This document shows positions 10,241 through 19,717 of a stretch of DNA of 64,000 bases, piece after piece. The position numbers were made by a program, and so were the translations under genes. The notes beneath the pieces were generated by a model, which was not told the origin of the DNA, did no database searches, and saw only the letters and a list, made by a program, of their open reading frames with translations. The DNA is from Desulfobacteraceae bacterium Eth-SRB2 (GTDB taxonomy: Bacteria > Desulfobacterota > Desulfobacteria > Desulfobacterales > UBA11574): assembly GCA_004193595.1 (NCBI GenBank), contig RPGQ01000077.1, positions 136,091-200,090 of the forward strand, read 5' to 3'. Within the stretch, counting starts at the first letter, position 1. Each line of letters starts with the position of its first letter.

Positions 10241-10909
10241 ATGAAAACCAAAACACGTTCTATCGAGCAGATTATAGAAGAGCAGGTGAAAAGATGGCAG
10301 ATTATGCGTACGGAAGAAAAAAAAGAGGAAGAACGTATTTCTGTCATAACCTTTTCCAGAGAGCACGGAAGTGGGGGAGACATTTTGGCCGAGCGTCTTG
10401 CCGAAAAACTGGGATACGAATTATTCCACCAGGAAGTCCTTCATAATATGGCCGAAAGTGCCCGTGTAAGTGTTCAATTCGTTGAAACGTTGGACGAAAA
10501 AGGTGTTTCAGTACTTGAAGAGTGGATATCCTCACTTGTAGACAATCGACATCTATGGCCGGATCAATATCTCCAGCATCTCATGAAGATCATCGGCACC
10601 ATCGGCAAACACGGCCAGGCGGTTATCATCGGCAGGGGTTCCAATTTTGTTCTGCCTCCTGACAAAAGACTCAGCATTCGAGTAATAGAGCCCATGGAGG
10701 AAAGAATACAAAATGTATCCAAAAAACTCGGAATTACTGTTGAAGAAGCAAAACAAAAGATCATAAAGACAGAATCGGATCGCAAAGCGTTTATAAGAAA
10801 ATACTTTAATGCCGATATCACGGACATATTTCATTACGATCTTATCATCAATACCGGAAGCCTAAGTTTAGACAAAGCCGTTAATGCCATAACCGGGGCC
10901 CTGAATTAA
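10241..10909 (+). CDS. Cytidylate kinase-like family protein
   Basis: VITFSREHGSGGDILAERLAEKLGYELFHQEVL...IIGRGSNFVL; start chosen after AAGGAGGGAAC. Confidence 0.85.
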   Translation: MKTKTRSIEQIIEEQVKRWQIMRTEEKKEEERISVITFSREHGSGGDILAERLAEKLGYELFHQEVLHNMAESARVSVQFVETLDEKGVSVLEEWISSLVDNRHLWPDQYLQHLMKIIGTIGKHGQAVIIGRGSNFVLPPDKRLSIRVIEPMEERIQNVSKKLGITVEEAKQKIIKTESDRKAFIRKYFNADITDIFHYDLIINTGSLSLDKAVNAITGALN

Positions 10910-10934
10910 CTGAACAGGGTTTGACCCGACATAT

Positions 10935-10978
10935 AAAAAATGCTGAGATTTTTTAAAAGGTCTCGGCATTTTTTATTA
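10935..10978 (+). terminator. Rho-independent terminator
   Basis: AAAAAATGCTGAGATTTTTTAAAAGGTCTCGGCATTTTTTATT: stem ATGCTGAGA/TCTCGGCAT followed by T-run. Confidence 0.75.
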
Positions 10979-10988
10979 GAAATTCAGG

Positions 10989-11756
10989 TCAACCATATTT
11001 TGTATTAAATTTATCAATAATAAATAAAAACTCTTCAGGCAATCTTTTCCTGACATTTGAAATAATCTCACGGGGAATGTCTTGATAGTAAGCCTGGGCG
11101 ATCCCTCCTGCAATACAGGCTATGGTATCGCTGTCTCCACCCAAAGAGATAGCGTTACGGATTGCATCTTCATAATCTTTTGCTTCCAGAAAGGCAATAA
11201 TCGCCTCAGGCACAGAGCCCTGACAGGATATATCAAAGCCATAATCAGGCCTTATTTCGTCCAGGGTTCGGTTGAGATTGTAAGCAAATCGATCGCTTAT
11301 TTCCTGCTGGATGGTTGCTTTACTTTTGCCGGAACGGGCAAGGAGAACCGCCAGTGCTGTGGCCTGGGCGCCTTTTATCCCTTCAGGGTGGTTATGGGTT
11401 ACTTTCGCGCTTTCTCTGGCTTCGTGTAATACATCTTCCATGGAGTTAAAGGCAAAACCAACTGGGCTTACTCTCATAGCAGAACCATTTCCCCAGCTAT
11501 TATAAGGTTTGCTGTCCGCAGCGCAAATCCATCTGAAAAAGGAACCGCCGTAACCGGCGTTAGGGTATTTTTGTCCGAACGTTTTAAGAGAGGTTGCGTA
11601 ATCAACCTTTCTTAAAATTGAGTCGGCAATGGCCACAGTCAAAACGGTATCGTCGGTAAATCTTGAATAGGGACTGAAAAGAGGAAATTGGGTCGACTTC
11701 ACGGCATAGTGCTCAAAAATTGAACCGATAACATCTCCGGCAATCGCGCCGATCAT
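10989..11756 (-). CDS. ADP-ribosylglycohydrolase family protein
   Basis: MIGAIAGDVIGSIFEHYAVK, FTDDTVLTVAIADSIL, SLGGDSDTIACIAGGIAQAYY; start at the internal ATG because the ORF upstream lies in a repeat. Confidence 0.9.
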   Translation of the reverse strand: MIGAIAGDVIGSIFEHYAVKSTQFPLFSPYSRFTDDTVLTVAIADSILRKVDYATSLKTFGQKYPNAGYGGSFFRWICAADSKPYNSWGNGSAMRVSPVGFAFNSMEDVLHEARESAKVTHNHPEGIKGAQATALAVLLARSGKSKATIQQEISDRFAYNLNRTLDEIRPDYGFDISCQGSVPEAIIAFLEAKDYEDAIRNAISLGGDSDTIACIAGGIAQAYYQDIPREIISNVRKRLPEEFLFIIDKFNTKYG

Positions 11757-11771
11757 TTTTACCTCCCATGA

Positions 11772-11838
11772 TGAACCCGATGGCACAAATTGGCTGTCAT
11801 TAAAATACTTGCGATTTCGACAAATTGTAGAAATCTCC
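11772..11838 (+). repeat. Dispersed repeat (GAACyC...GGCACAAAxxGGyTGyCATTAAAA..CTTG.GATTT..AAxTTGTAGAAATyyCC), copy 1
   Basis: Aligns by eye with 19548-19625 and the 3' parts of 12260-12490 and 13118-13215. Confidence 0.6.
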
Positions 11839-11846
11839 GGATGTGA

Positions 11847-12206
11847 TTATTGGGTTACCAGACGATCCAGGATCAGCCCGTGAAAACTACCCTTGTCCGG
11901 CGAAGCAAAAAGCCATCCCAAATGTGTAAGGCACTGGATGCAAACGGCAATTCTCCAGCTAAAACCCGGAAACCAGCTAAAATCCGTTGAGGCCGGGCCC
12001 GCATGGCCGCATGCCTTAGCGGTTCTAAAACACCCAATTTCAAAAACTATTCCATGAGGGTTGGCAAAAGTGTGCCGGTGAGATCCCTGGACTTCTATGC
12101 GCTCGGCCGGACTCGTTATCCTGTTGCGGCATTGGCGGCAAAATATGTATTCCTCCCGGTCCGATTCTTTATCTTGGGTTTCATCCTCAACAAAGCTGTT
12201 AAGCAT
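11847..12206 (-). CDS. Stand-alone CULT-domain (cereblon-like) protein
   Basis: FCRQCRNRITSPAERIEVQGSHRHTFANPHGIVFEIGCFRTAKACGHAGPASTDFSWFPGFSWRIAVCIQCLTHLGWLFA...FHGLILDRLV: two CxxC zinc ligand pairs and the SWFPGxxW...HxGW tryptophan pattern of CULT domains. Confidence 0.85.
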   Translation of the reverse strand: MLNSFVEDETQDKESDREEYIFCRQCRNRITSPAERIEVQGSHRHTFANPHGIVFEIGCFRTAKACGHAGPASTDFSWFPGFSWRIAVCIQCLTHLGWLFASPDKGSFHGLILDRLVTQ

Positions 12207-12259
12207 TTCATCGCTCTGTTTTTCAGGCGGCACCCGAAAAAGATGGGGAGAACCGAACT

Positions 12260-12490
12260 TAGGGGCTCCGCCCCAATTGGAATAGTGGAATGATGGAGTA
12301 ATGGAATGATGGGTGAGCTTGTCCTGAACGAAGTTGAAGGAAAGAAGTTTTTTACAATTAAAATGGTTTATTTCCGCTCTTATTTCCAGTATTCCAACAT
12401 TCCAACATTCCAACATTCCATCCTGATTATATAAACAGGTTCCCATTAAATAACATTTAATTTTGAAAAGTTGTAGAATTTCCGAGACGC
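12260..12490. repeat. Composite repeat: GGAATGATGG-type inverted/tandem units plus ATAAACAGGTTCCCATTAAA...AAAAGTTGTAGAATTTCCGAGAC
   Basis: GGAATAGTGGAATGATGG opposing CATTCCAACATTCCAACATTCCA; 5' and 3' ends recur at 13118-13215. Confidence 0.65.
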
Positions 12491-12830
12491 TAAATTGACC
12501 GGTATCATTTTCTGCTTTCTTTCTGATTAGGCAAATAGAGGCGTCAGGGATTTTCCTCTTTAATTTAGGTTACCTTATTTCCGGATAGATTTCAACATGG
12601 GGTAATCTTTTTTGAACGGTCATCATACCCGGCTTGTTTTTAAAGAGTTTTTCTTTGTAAATTTCAAATTAAACAGCAATGAAAAACGCCCTTGAATATC
12701 TTACAATATTATAGTATATTTTATAATTTGTGTAACCACAAGATTATGATAGCGTAGAGTTTGTCGTTAGAGCTTAAGACGTTTTCAAGATTGTTTTTCC
12801 GGGTTTTAGAATACAGAGGCAATTTGAAAT

Positions 12831-13028
12831 ATGAACACACCGACAATAGTAGTTGCGGTATTGACACTCTGGCTGGTGACGGGGTTGGGTTTTTTGGCTG
12901 AGTATGTCAACGCACGTAAAAGTGGGAAGACCTCATATGAAGCTTGGACTTCATATGAAGGATTGTTGTTCATTTTGAGTGTTGTTGTACCTTTGATAAT
13001 CTTAATTCATAAATCTTTGCCTGGATGA
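12831..13028 (+). CDS. Small hypothetical membrane protein (two predicted TM helices)
   Basis: 65 aa with hydrophobic N- and C-terminal segments. Confidence 0.5.
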   Translation: MNTPTIVVAVLTLWLVTGLGFLAEYVNARKSGKTSYEAWTSYEGLLFILSVVVPLIILIHKSLPG

Positions 13029-13086
13029 TCGTCCAACAGAATTCTTATCAATATCCTAATCTAAACAAACCGGAACCAAAAAATAT

Positions 13087-13261
13087 TTGCCACAAAGGCA
13101 CAAAAACACAAAGGATGAACTCAGGGGCTTCGCCCCAATTGGAATGATGGAATGATGGTATAAACAGGCTCCATTAAAAAATCTGTAATTTCATAAAATT
13201 GTATAATTTCCGAGACACAAATTTATTAATATTTCTTCGTGCCTTTGTGTCTTAGTGGCAA
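13087..13261. repeat. Inverted-repeat element (TTGCCACAAAGGCACAAAAACACAAAGG ... CGTGCCTTTGTGTCTTAGTGGCAA)
   Basis: Terminal inverted repeats visible; contains a nested copy of the GGAATGATGG/ATAAACAGG repeat. Confidence 0.7.
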
Positions 13262-13306
13262 TAAAAAAGTTTTGCCACAAAATGCACAAAATTTACAATT
13301 AAGACA

Positions 13307-14617
13307 CTATTCTATCCCGGAATCAGGTAAGTTTAGGATCTGCGTGGTTTCTTCTGAAGGCAGCTCCTCCACAGCGCGCAGTTTCCGTTTCATTGCTCGA
13401 GTTCGTACTCCGGTCTGTTCTATGGTATTAGAGGCCGTATTTAACTGCCTTTTTACCGTTGTTAGAACATGGCCGAATTTCCCAAATTCCGTCTTGACTG
13501 CGGCAAGGACTTTCCAAACCTCACTCGATCGCTTCTCAATGGCCAATGTACGAAAGCCTATGCGCAAACTGCTCAGGATTGCCGAAAGCGTGGTTGGCCC
13601 GGCAACAACAATACGGTAATCCTGCTGAATCTTTTCGACCTGGCCCGGTTGGCGCAGGACTTCCGCGTAGAGTCCCTCCGTGGGGAGAAACATAATCGCA
13701 AAGTCTGTGGTGGCCGGAGGATTGAGATACTTATCCCGGATTTCTTTTGCAGAGCTGTGAACCGAGCGAAGGAGTGCCCCAGTCGCTTTTTGCACAGCAT
13801 CCCCGTCAGCAGTATCGGCGGCCTCCACAAGCCTGAGATAGTCCTCCTGAGGAAACTTTGAGTCGATGGGCATCCAGACGCAAGATTCCGGATCGTCGTC
13901 TTGACCGGGAAGCCGAATGGCGTACTCAACGCTTTCCTGAGAATCACTCCGGGTACGAACGTTTTTGTCGTATTGATCCGGGGTTAAAATCTGCTCTAAA
14001 AGTGCCCCCAGTTGGACTTCCCCCCAGGTCCCCCGCGCTTTAACGTTGGTGAGTACCTTTTTAAGGTCACCGACCCCTGTTGCCAGACTCTGCATCTCTC
14101 CAAGGCCGTGCTGGACAGCCTCAAGGCGATCGCTGACAAGTTTGAAAGATTGGCCGAGCCGTTTTTCAAGCGTACTTTGAAGTTTCTCGTCGACCGTCTC
14201 ACGCATCTGATCGAGTTTTTTCTCATTACTCTCCTGAAGATGCTTCAATTGTGTGTCAATTGTGCTTCGCAGTTTTTCGATTTCCCCTCGGTTCGATTCC
14301 GTCAGCTCCTGGATTCGCCTGGCAATTGATTCGAGTTGATGGTTTTGTGATTTACCCATTTCAGCAATAGTCCTGACCATTGTGTCCATGGACAGCTTTT
14401 GACCCGCAGAGACTTCTTCTCTAAAATTTTTCGCGGCCCCTGCTGATTCTTCTCGACCCAAACGCAGTTCCTCGCGGACCGCCTGTTCGACTCCTGTGCT
14501 TTTATTTGCTTTTAATTTTATCAAAACAAAGATCAACACCAACGCACTGATTGCCAGCAAAATGAAACGAGCCAATATAAGTAAATCAGTCACAATATAA
14601 AACCTCCGTGGTAACAT
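13307..14617 (-). CDS. rmuC: DNA recombination protein RmuC
   Basis: N-terminal TM, coiled coil, then GTWGEVQLGALLEQILTPDQYDKN, PIDSKFPQEDYLRL and FAIMFLPTEGLYAEVLR. Confidence 0.93.
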   Translation of the reverse strand: MLPRRFYIVTDLLILARFILLAISALVLIFVLIKLKANKSTGVEQAVREELRLGREESAGAAKNFREEVSAGQKLSMDTMVRTIAEMGKSQNHQLESIARRIQELTESNRGEIEKLRSTIDTQLKHLQESNEKKLDQMRETVDEKLQSTLEKRLGQSFKLVSDRLEAVQHGLGEMQSLATGVGDLKKVLTNVKARGTWGEVQLGALLEQILTPDQYDKNVRTRSDSQESVEYAIRLPGQDDDPESCVWMPIDSKFPQEDYLRLVEAADTADGDAVQKATGALLRSVHSSAKEIRDKYLNPPATTDFAIMFLPTEGLYAEVLRQPGQVEKIQQDYRIVVAGPTTLSAILSSLRIGFRTLAIEKRSSEVWKVLAAVKTEFGKFGHVLTTVKRQLNTASNTIEQTGVRTRAMKRKLRAVEELPSEETTQILNLPDSGIE

Positions 14618-14681
14618 CTCAATAAATTATGGATTCGGTTCAATATGATCATTTAATACACCAAAACTATTGAGAAGTTAC
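14611..14681. repeat. Short palindromic element family P1, copy A
   Basis: GTAACATCTCAATAAATTATGGATTCGGTTCAATATGATCATTTAATACACCAAAACTATTGAGAAGTTAC; terminal inverted repeats. Confidence 0.85.
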
Positions 14682-14776
14682 CCTTTTTCTTGTTATCTTA
14701 TTGCTGTCTTTTTAATTTTTTGTTATTAAATAATTTTACATCTATAAAATGAGACTCAATGATACCGGAGGAGTAC

Positions 14777-15508
14777 ATGTCTGAACAAGATAAAAATGAA
14801 TCTATCGGCGTAGCCACTCTTTTTGATAATATTGAATTAAAACGATTTGTAAAATTCTATATAGGCTTGATTTTTTTTCTTGAAATCACAATTTTTTTTC
14901 TTTGCTTTCTTTTGCAACTTAAACCGATTAATATTCCTTTTCCATGGAAATATTATTTTCTCGCATCTTTCTTAATACCCATTGCCATAACATTTCTTTT
15001 GGGTGTTTTTGTAACTGCCTTTAATCTATTTATCTTCGGTAACCCTAATCCCCAAACCGATCGTATCATATTAAACGAAGACGGTTCTGAGAAAAACAAA
15101 TATTTGAACAACTTTAACCTGTTTATAAGTTGCATCCGTCAGGCGCCCTTTCTTTTGGGCCTGCTGTTACTGTGCATTGGTACAATTATTTTTTCTAAAT
15201 TGGACACGTTTATCGTATTATCAAGAGAAATAGGGGGAAAAGCCATTCAGTATGGTTTTATTGTTTTGGGGGTGGTTTTGGCCGTTGCTATCGTTTTCGG
15301 ATTTGTTTGGCTCTTCATAAAATATAAATTGGAAAAAATGAAATGCCGGTATGAATACAAACGGGATGTAATGACGAAGTTGGGACTTCTCGTTATCGAC
15401 GACAAAACACTTATTAACCATGAGGGACAGGTTATTACCCAGGATGAAGCAAAAAAAAGAATTCTCGAAAAAAGTCCCATATTAATATCACGGCCCAAAA
15501 AGCAGTAA
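14777..15508 (+). CDS. Hypothetical multi-pass membrane protein
   Basis: ~244 aa ORF with about four hydrophobic segments. Confidence 0.6.
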   Translation: MSEQDKNESIGVATLFDNIELKRFVKFYIGLIFFLEITIFFLCFLLQLKPINIPFPWKYYFLASFLIPIAITFLLGVFVTAFNLFIFGNPNPQTDRIILNEDGSEKNKYLNNFNLFISCIRQAPFLLGLLLLCIGTIIFSKLDTFIVLSREIGGKAIQYGFIVLGVVLAVAIVFGFVWLFIKYKLEKMKCRYEYKRDVMTKLGLLVIDDKTLINHEGQVITQDEAKKRILEKSPILISRPKKQ

Positions 15509-15519
15509 CCCTATTTCTT

Positions 15520-15696
15520 GATGAACTCGTAAAAAGTCCGATTTAGACGGTTTCGAAAAAAGTTCAAACTCCCCCGCCAAACATAGGCGGGATAAAAAGG
15601 CGTCGCAAATTTTGTAATCATGAGGCGTACTTATCGTACGTTGAATGATTGCGAAATGCAGCACAACGCAGAAGTTGGACTTTTTACGAGACCGTC
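15520..15696. mobile_element. MITE-like element family P2, copy A (TIR GAxxxxCTCGTAAAAAGTCC)
   Basis: TIRs CTCGTAAAAAGTCC/GGACTTTTTACGAG; flanked by direct repeat ATTTCTT (15513-15519, 15697-15703). Confidence 0.75.
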
Positions 15697-15751
15697 ATTT
15701 CTTAATTGAGGGTTTTTTCTTAGGAGTCACTCAAAAATAATTTCACATGAC

Positions 15752-16882
15752 ATGAAACGTAATAATTTAAACAAGTCCGTTCTTTTGCTCCTGCTTTTCT
15801 TTATATCTGCACTTTTTCTTTCCATGATCCGCCATTTTTTAATGGCGATTCTTCTGGCCGGTATTTTTTCAGCCTTAGCACATCCTTTATATTGCTGGTT
15901 TGAGAGGCGTTTTAAAGAACGGAAAAATCTTGCCTCTCTGGTTACGCTGCTTTTAATCCTTTTGCTCGTTTTATTGCCCTTGATCGCTTTACTATGCATT
16001 GTCGTGGCCCAGGCCATCAAGGTGGGCCAGTCCATAACACCGTGGGTTCAGAAGCAGATATCTGAACCAGCAACATTTTCCAACCTATTGGAATCAATCC
16101 CCTTTTATGATCAGATCAAACCCTACCATAGCCTAATATTACGCAAGGCCGGTGAGATGGTAAGCCTATTGAGCGGTTTTTTGATCAATCACCTTCAATC
16201 TCTGACTAAAGTAACCGTTAATTTCTTGTTTATGCTTTTTGTCCTTTTTTACTCAATGTTCTTTTTTTTAAAAGACGGTCAAAGGCTGCTGCACAAAATC
16301 CTCTATTATCTACCGCTCGAAGATCGTGAAGAGCAGCGGATCCTGGATAAATTTACCTCCGTAACCCGCGCCACCTTAAAAGGTACCGCAGTTATCGGTA
16401 TTTTACAGGGCGGTGTTGCCGGAGCCGCCTTTGCTGTTTTAGGTATTCCAAGTGCCGTTTTCTGGAGTGCCATCATGACCGTACTGTCCATTATTCCAGG
16501 CATTGGAACGATGCTGGTTTGGGGGCCTGCAGCAATTATTCTGGCAGCAGCCGGTAATTATTATAAAGCGGCCGGTTTAGCAATCTTTTGCGGTTTGGTG
16601 GTTGGAAGCATCGATAATTTTTTGCGTCCCCGTCTGGTGGGCAAAGACACGAAGATGCACGAACTCTTGATTTTTTTTGGTACACTGGGCGGAATTGCCT
16701 TTTTCGGCGTGATAGGCTTTATCATTGGCCCGATTATTGCTGCGCTTTTTGTGACCATCTGGGATATTTACGGTCTTGTCTTTTGTGATGTCCTGCCGGA
16801 AGTGGGCTCTTTGAATAGCGACGTTCCGTCTAATGATGGTGAATCAGATGCCTTAGAAATTAATGATGGAAAAGAAAACTAA
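15752..16882 (+). CDS. AI-2E family transporter (PerM-like)
   Basis: Multi-TM protein with FYSMFFFLKDGQRLL, IPSAVFWSAIMTVLSIIPGIGTMLVWGPAAI and NFLRPRLVGKDTKMHELLIFFGTLGGIAFFG. Confidence 0.9.
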   Translation: MKRNNLNKSVLLLLLFFISALFLSMIRHFLMAILLAGIFSALAHPLYCWFERRFKERKNLASLVTLLLILLLVLLPLIALLCIVVAQAIKVGQSITPWVQKQISEPATFSNLLESIPFYDQIKPYHSLILRKAGEMVSLLSGFLINHLQSLTKVTVNFLFMLFVLFYSMFFFLKDGQRLLHKILYYLPLEDREEQRILDKFTSVTRATLKGTAVIGILQGGVAGAAFAVLGIPSAVFWSAIMTVLSIIPGIGTMLVWGPAAIILAAAGNYYKAAGLAIFCGLVVGSIDNFLRPRLVGKDTKMHELLIFFGTLGGIAFFGVIGFIIGPIIAALFVTIWDIYGLVFCDVLPEVGSLNSDVPSNDGESDALEINDGKEN

Positions 16883-16885
16883 ATG

Positions 16886-16957
16886 GTAACATGGCAATAA
16901 ATTATGGATTCGGTTCAATATGATCATTTAATACACCAAAACTTATTGAGAAGTTAC
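16886..16957. repeat. Short palindromic element family P1, copy B
   Basis: GTAACATGGCAATAAATTATGGATTCGGTTCAATATGATCATTTAATACACCAAAACTTATTGAGAAGTTAC; nearly identical to copy A. Confidence 0.85.
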
Positions 16958-16995
16958 ACTAAATGAACTTAGGTTGTCGATAATGAAGGTGCTTT

Positions 16996-18285
16996 TTATG
17001 CATTCATCAAATCTTCAATCTCTTCTGTTTCAATGGCAATATTTCCAGTCAGATCCACAGGGCCGTCTTTTGACAGCAGAATGTCGTTTTCAAGTCGAAT
17101 GCCGATACTTTCTTCTTTGATATAAATACCCGGCTCGCATGTAAACACCATGCCTTCTTCAAATTTCCGGTATTTATTGCCCAAATCATGAACATCCAAC
17201 CCCAGATGATGCGATGCGCCGTGCATAAAATATTCTTTATAGAGCGGGGAATCCTGGTTTTGGTTTTTTACTTTTTCGGAATCAAGCAAGCCCAGACCGA
17301 TCAACTCGTTTTCCATGATATGTCCAACCTCTTTATGGTATTCTTCAAGAGTATTTCCCGGTTTGGGCATGTGAATGGCTTCCTTTTGGACACGTAACAC
17401 CGATTGGTACACTTGTTTTTGCCGCTCGGTGAATTTACCGTTTACCGGGACCGTACGCGTTACGTCTGATGCATAGTTGGCATATTCCGCACCGAAATCC
17501 ATGAGCAATAAATCGCCATCTTCGCACTGCCGGTTGTTTTGGATATAATGCAGAATGCAGGTATTTGGGCCTGAAGCAATAATCGATGTATAGGCCGGTC
17601 CCCGGGATCGATTGGCTAAAAATTCATGATAAATTTCAGCTTCAATCTCGAATTCCCACACACCAGGGCGTATAAAGGCGAGTAACCTGCGAAATGTATT
17701 TTCAGTAATCCTGCAGGCTTGTTTAATCAGTTCAATTTCAATATGGGATTTAACGGCCCGAAGATCATGCATCATCGGAGCCAGTCTTTTGTATTTATGA
17801 ATTGGATATAATCTTTTGCATTGTTTTAAAAAGCGATCATCTCTTGTCTCCACGGTAACATCCGCCCGCAGGTGCTCGTTTGTGTTTAAGTAAATCCGCT
17901 CAGCCTCAAGAACCAGAGGTCTGAAAATTGTTTCAAATTCCCCGGTCCAGTAAACGGTTTTAATCCCGGATACCGCCGTGGCTTCTTCTTTGGAGTATTT
18001 GCGTCCTTCCCATATTATAATTTTTTCATTGGTTTCTTTAACAAACAGGATTTCTTTATGTTTTTCTTCTCCGGCATCCGGGAAAATCACCAGAATGCTC
18101 TCTTCCTGATCGATTCCGCTCAAATAAAAAATATCCGTGTTTTGAATAAATGACCTTACGCCGTCTGCGCTGGTGGGAATGATGTCATTAGAATTCAAAA
18201 CAGCAATGGAATTGGGTTTGAGTTTCGCGGCAATTTTTTTTCTGTTCTCAATAAAGAGTCTGTTATCAATGGGTAAATATTTCAT
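16996..18285 (-). CDS. Aminopeptidase P family protein (Xaa-Pro aminopeptidase)
   Basis: LLMDFGAEYANYASDVTRTVPVNGKFTERQ, HGASHHLGLDVHD, FTCEPGIYI, IRLENDILL. Confidence 0.92.
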   Translation of the reverse strand: MKYLPIDNRLFIENRKKIAAKLKPNSIAVLNSNDIIPTSADGVRSFIQNTDIFYLSGIDQEESILVIFPDAGEEKHKEILFVKETNEKIIIWEGRKYSKEEATAVSGIKTVYWTGEFETIFRPLVLEAERIYLNTNEHLRADVTVETRDDRFLKQCKRLYPIHKYKRLAPMMHDLRAVKSHIEIELIKQACRITENTFRRLLAFIRPGVWEFEIEAEIYHEFLANRSRGPAYTSIIASGPNTCILHYIQNNRQCEDGDLLLMDFGAEYANYASDVTRTVPVNGKFTERQKQVYQSVLRVQKEAIHMPKPGNTLEEYHKEVGHIMENELIGLGLLDSEKVKNQNQDSPLYKEYFMHGASHHLGLDVHDLGNKYRKFEEGMVFTCEPGIYIKEESIGIRLENDILLSKDGPVDLTGNIAIETEEIEDLMNA

Positions 18286-18380
18286 ATGATTTTTCCCGGT
18301 ATTTTTTAAAATGTTTAAAACAAGATTTTTTTGTAACGTTATTATAGCAATAAAAACGATTGGGTGACAATTATAAAAAT

Positions 18381-18450
18381 AACACCTCAATAAATTCTGT
18401 TGTATTAAATGATCCTATTGACGCGGCTCCATAGTTTATTGAGATGTTAC
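18381..18450. repeat. Short palindromic element family P1, copy C (opposite orientation)
   Basis: AACACCTCAATAAATTCTGTTGTATTAAATGATCC...TTTATTGAGATGTTAC. Confidence 0.75.
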
Positions 18451-18551
18451 ATATAAAAATATAAACAAAACTAGTGCAATAAAAAACAAGACTTGATAGA
18501 GGGTATCTTAATAATTTTTATATGTTTAATGTGCAAAAACAAGGATTTTAT

Positions 18552-18941
18552 ATGGAAGAAAAACTCATAAAAACCATGGATCTAACCAACGGTATGCAGT
18601 TGAACTTCTATGATGGTTCAAGACGGCTGGCTGGAGACAGATGGTTGATATCATTGATTATTCGAATGGAGATACCGGTTACTGAAGTATCGATCAATGA
18701 CGGAAAAAAATCCATGGAAAGCGTGGATGAAATCAAAAAGGTGCTCGGAGAAAAAGTGTTGTTCGAACTAAAAAGGGAACGAATTTTTGTGGCTGACAGC
18801 GAAAAACAAACCGTATTTGAAGAAGTATATGATTTTTTTATAGATAGTGTGCTCGGTTATTTATCTAATAAAGCGTTCCCAAAGCGGTATGTGTTAAAAA
18901 AATACAGGGAAAAAGTTGAACGGGAATCATGGTATCATTAA
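18552..18941 (+). CDS. Hypothetical protein
   Basis: ORF of ~130 aa, no clear family. Confidence 0.5.
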   Translation: MEEKLIKTMDLTNGMQLNFYDGSRRLAGDRWLISLIIRMEIPVTEVSINDGKKSMESVDEIKKVLGEKVLFELKRERIFVADSEKQTVFEEVYDFFIDSVLGYLSNKAFPKRYVLKKYREKVERESWYH

Positions 18942-19066
18942 CCGGATGGTGCAGGATGTCTTATAAGCGCTATGTTATTTTTGCGATGGATGGACTGTGG
19001 AAGGTTTACTGAAAAAAATGAACGGTATGGAAAAATCAGGTTAAAGCAAAATTCAAGGGCGAAGAT

Positions 19067-19600
19067 ATGAAGTTCAAATTCTGTCCATTTTGCGGGCGTC
19101 AATTACAGGCAAGGGGGATCGGTAATAAAAAAAGATTGTACTGTGATCCGTGTGGATGGACTCATTATAGAAATCCAACGGTCGGGGTAGCGGTTGTTTT
19201 ATTAAAGAATGATGAATTGCTCCTGGTAAAAAGAAACGGATCTTATGAGGGGTTGTGGTGCATCCCCTGCGGACATGTAGAATACGATGAAGACATTCGG
19301 GTAGCGGCCAAGCGTGAGTTCAAAGAAGAAACCGGACTCAATGTTGACGTTGGGCCTGTTTTTGCGGTTCATTCTAATTTTCATGACTTGGAAAATCAAA
19401 CCGTGGGAATATGGTTTTTGGGGACATGTACGGGGGGCAAACTTGAAGCCGGTTCCGATGCCAGTGAAGCTAAGTTTTTCCCCCGGGATGATCTGCCGGA
19501 AGGAATGGCGTTTCCAACCGATCTCCTGGTATGTGAGCAACTCAACTCTGAACTCAGGGGTTCCGGCGGCACAAACAGGTTGCCATTAAAAGACTTGTGA
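19067..19600 (+). CDS. NUDIX hydrolase with N-terminal zinc ribbon
   Basis: CPFCGRQL...YCDPCG zinc ribbon; Nudix box [23 protein letters not shown]. Confidence 0.9.
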   Translation: MKFKFCPFCGRQLQARGIGNKKRLYCDPCGWTHYRNPTVGVAVVLLKNDELLLVKRNGSYEGLWCIPCGHVEYDEDIRVAAKREFKEETGLNVDVGPVFAVHSNFHDLENQTVGIWFLGTCTGGKLEAGSDASEAKFFPRDDLPEGMAFPTDLLVCEQLNSELRGSGGTNRLPLKDL

Positions 19601-19625
19601 TTTCTAAAAGTTGTAGAAATTCCCA
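19548..19625 (+). repeat. Dispersed repeat (GAACTCAGGGGTTCCGGCGGCACAAACAGGTTGCCATTAAAAGACTTGTGATTTCTAAAAGTTGTAGAAATTCCC) overlapping the NUDIX 3' end
   Basis: By-eye match to 11772-11838 and to parts of 12260-12490 and 13118-13215. Confidence 0.6.
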
Positions 19626-19676
19626 GTAACTTCTCAATAAATTCTGGTGTATTAAATGGTAATATTGAGATGTTAC
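19626..19676. repeat. Short palindromic element family P1, copy D (short, opposite orientation)
   Basis: GTAACTTCTCAATAAATTCTGGTGTATTAAATGGTAATATTGAGATGTTAC. Confidence 0.8.
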
Positions 19677-19717
19677 AATTCCCACACGTTTAATTAAACG
19701 CTGTTAAAAGGTGAAAA

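Noticed and set aside
12396-12422. Tandem CATTCCAACATTCCAACATTCCA as a CRISPR-like array
   Set aside because: Units of ~10 bp without spacers; simple tandem repeat within a dispersed element.
12207-12446. N-terminal 80 aa of the 199-aa ORF before the CULT protein
   Set aside because: Encoded by the CATTCCAA/GGAATGATGG repeat; the real start is most likely the internal ATG at 12206.
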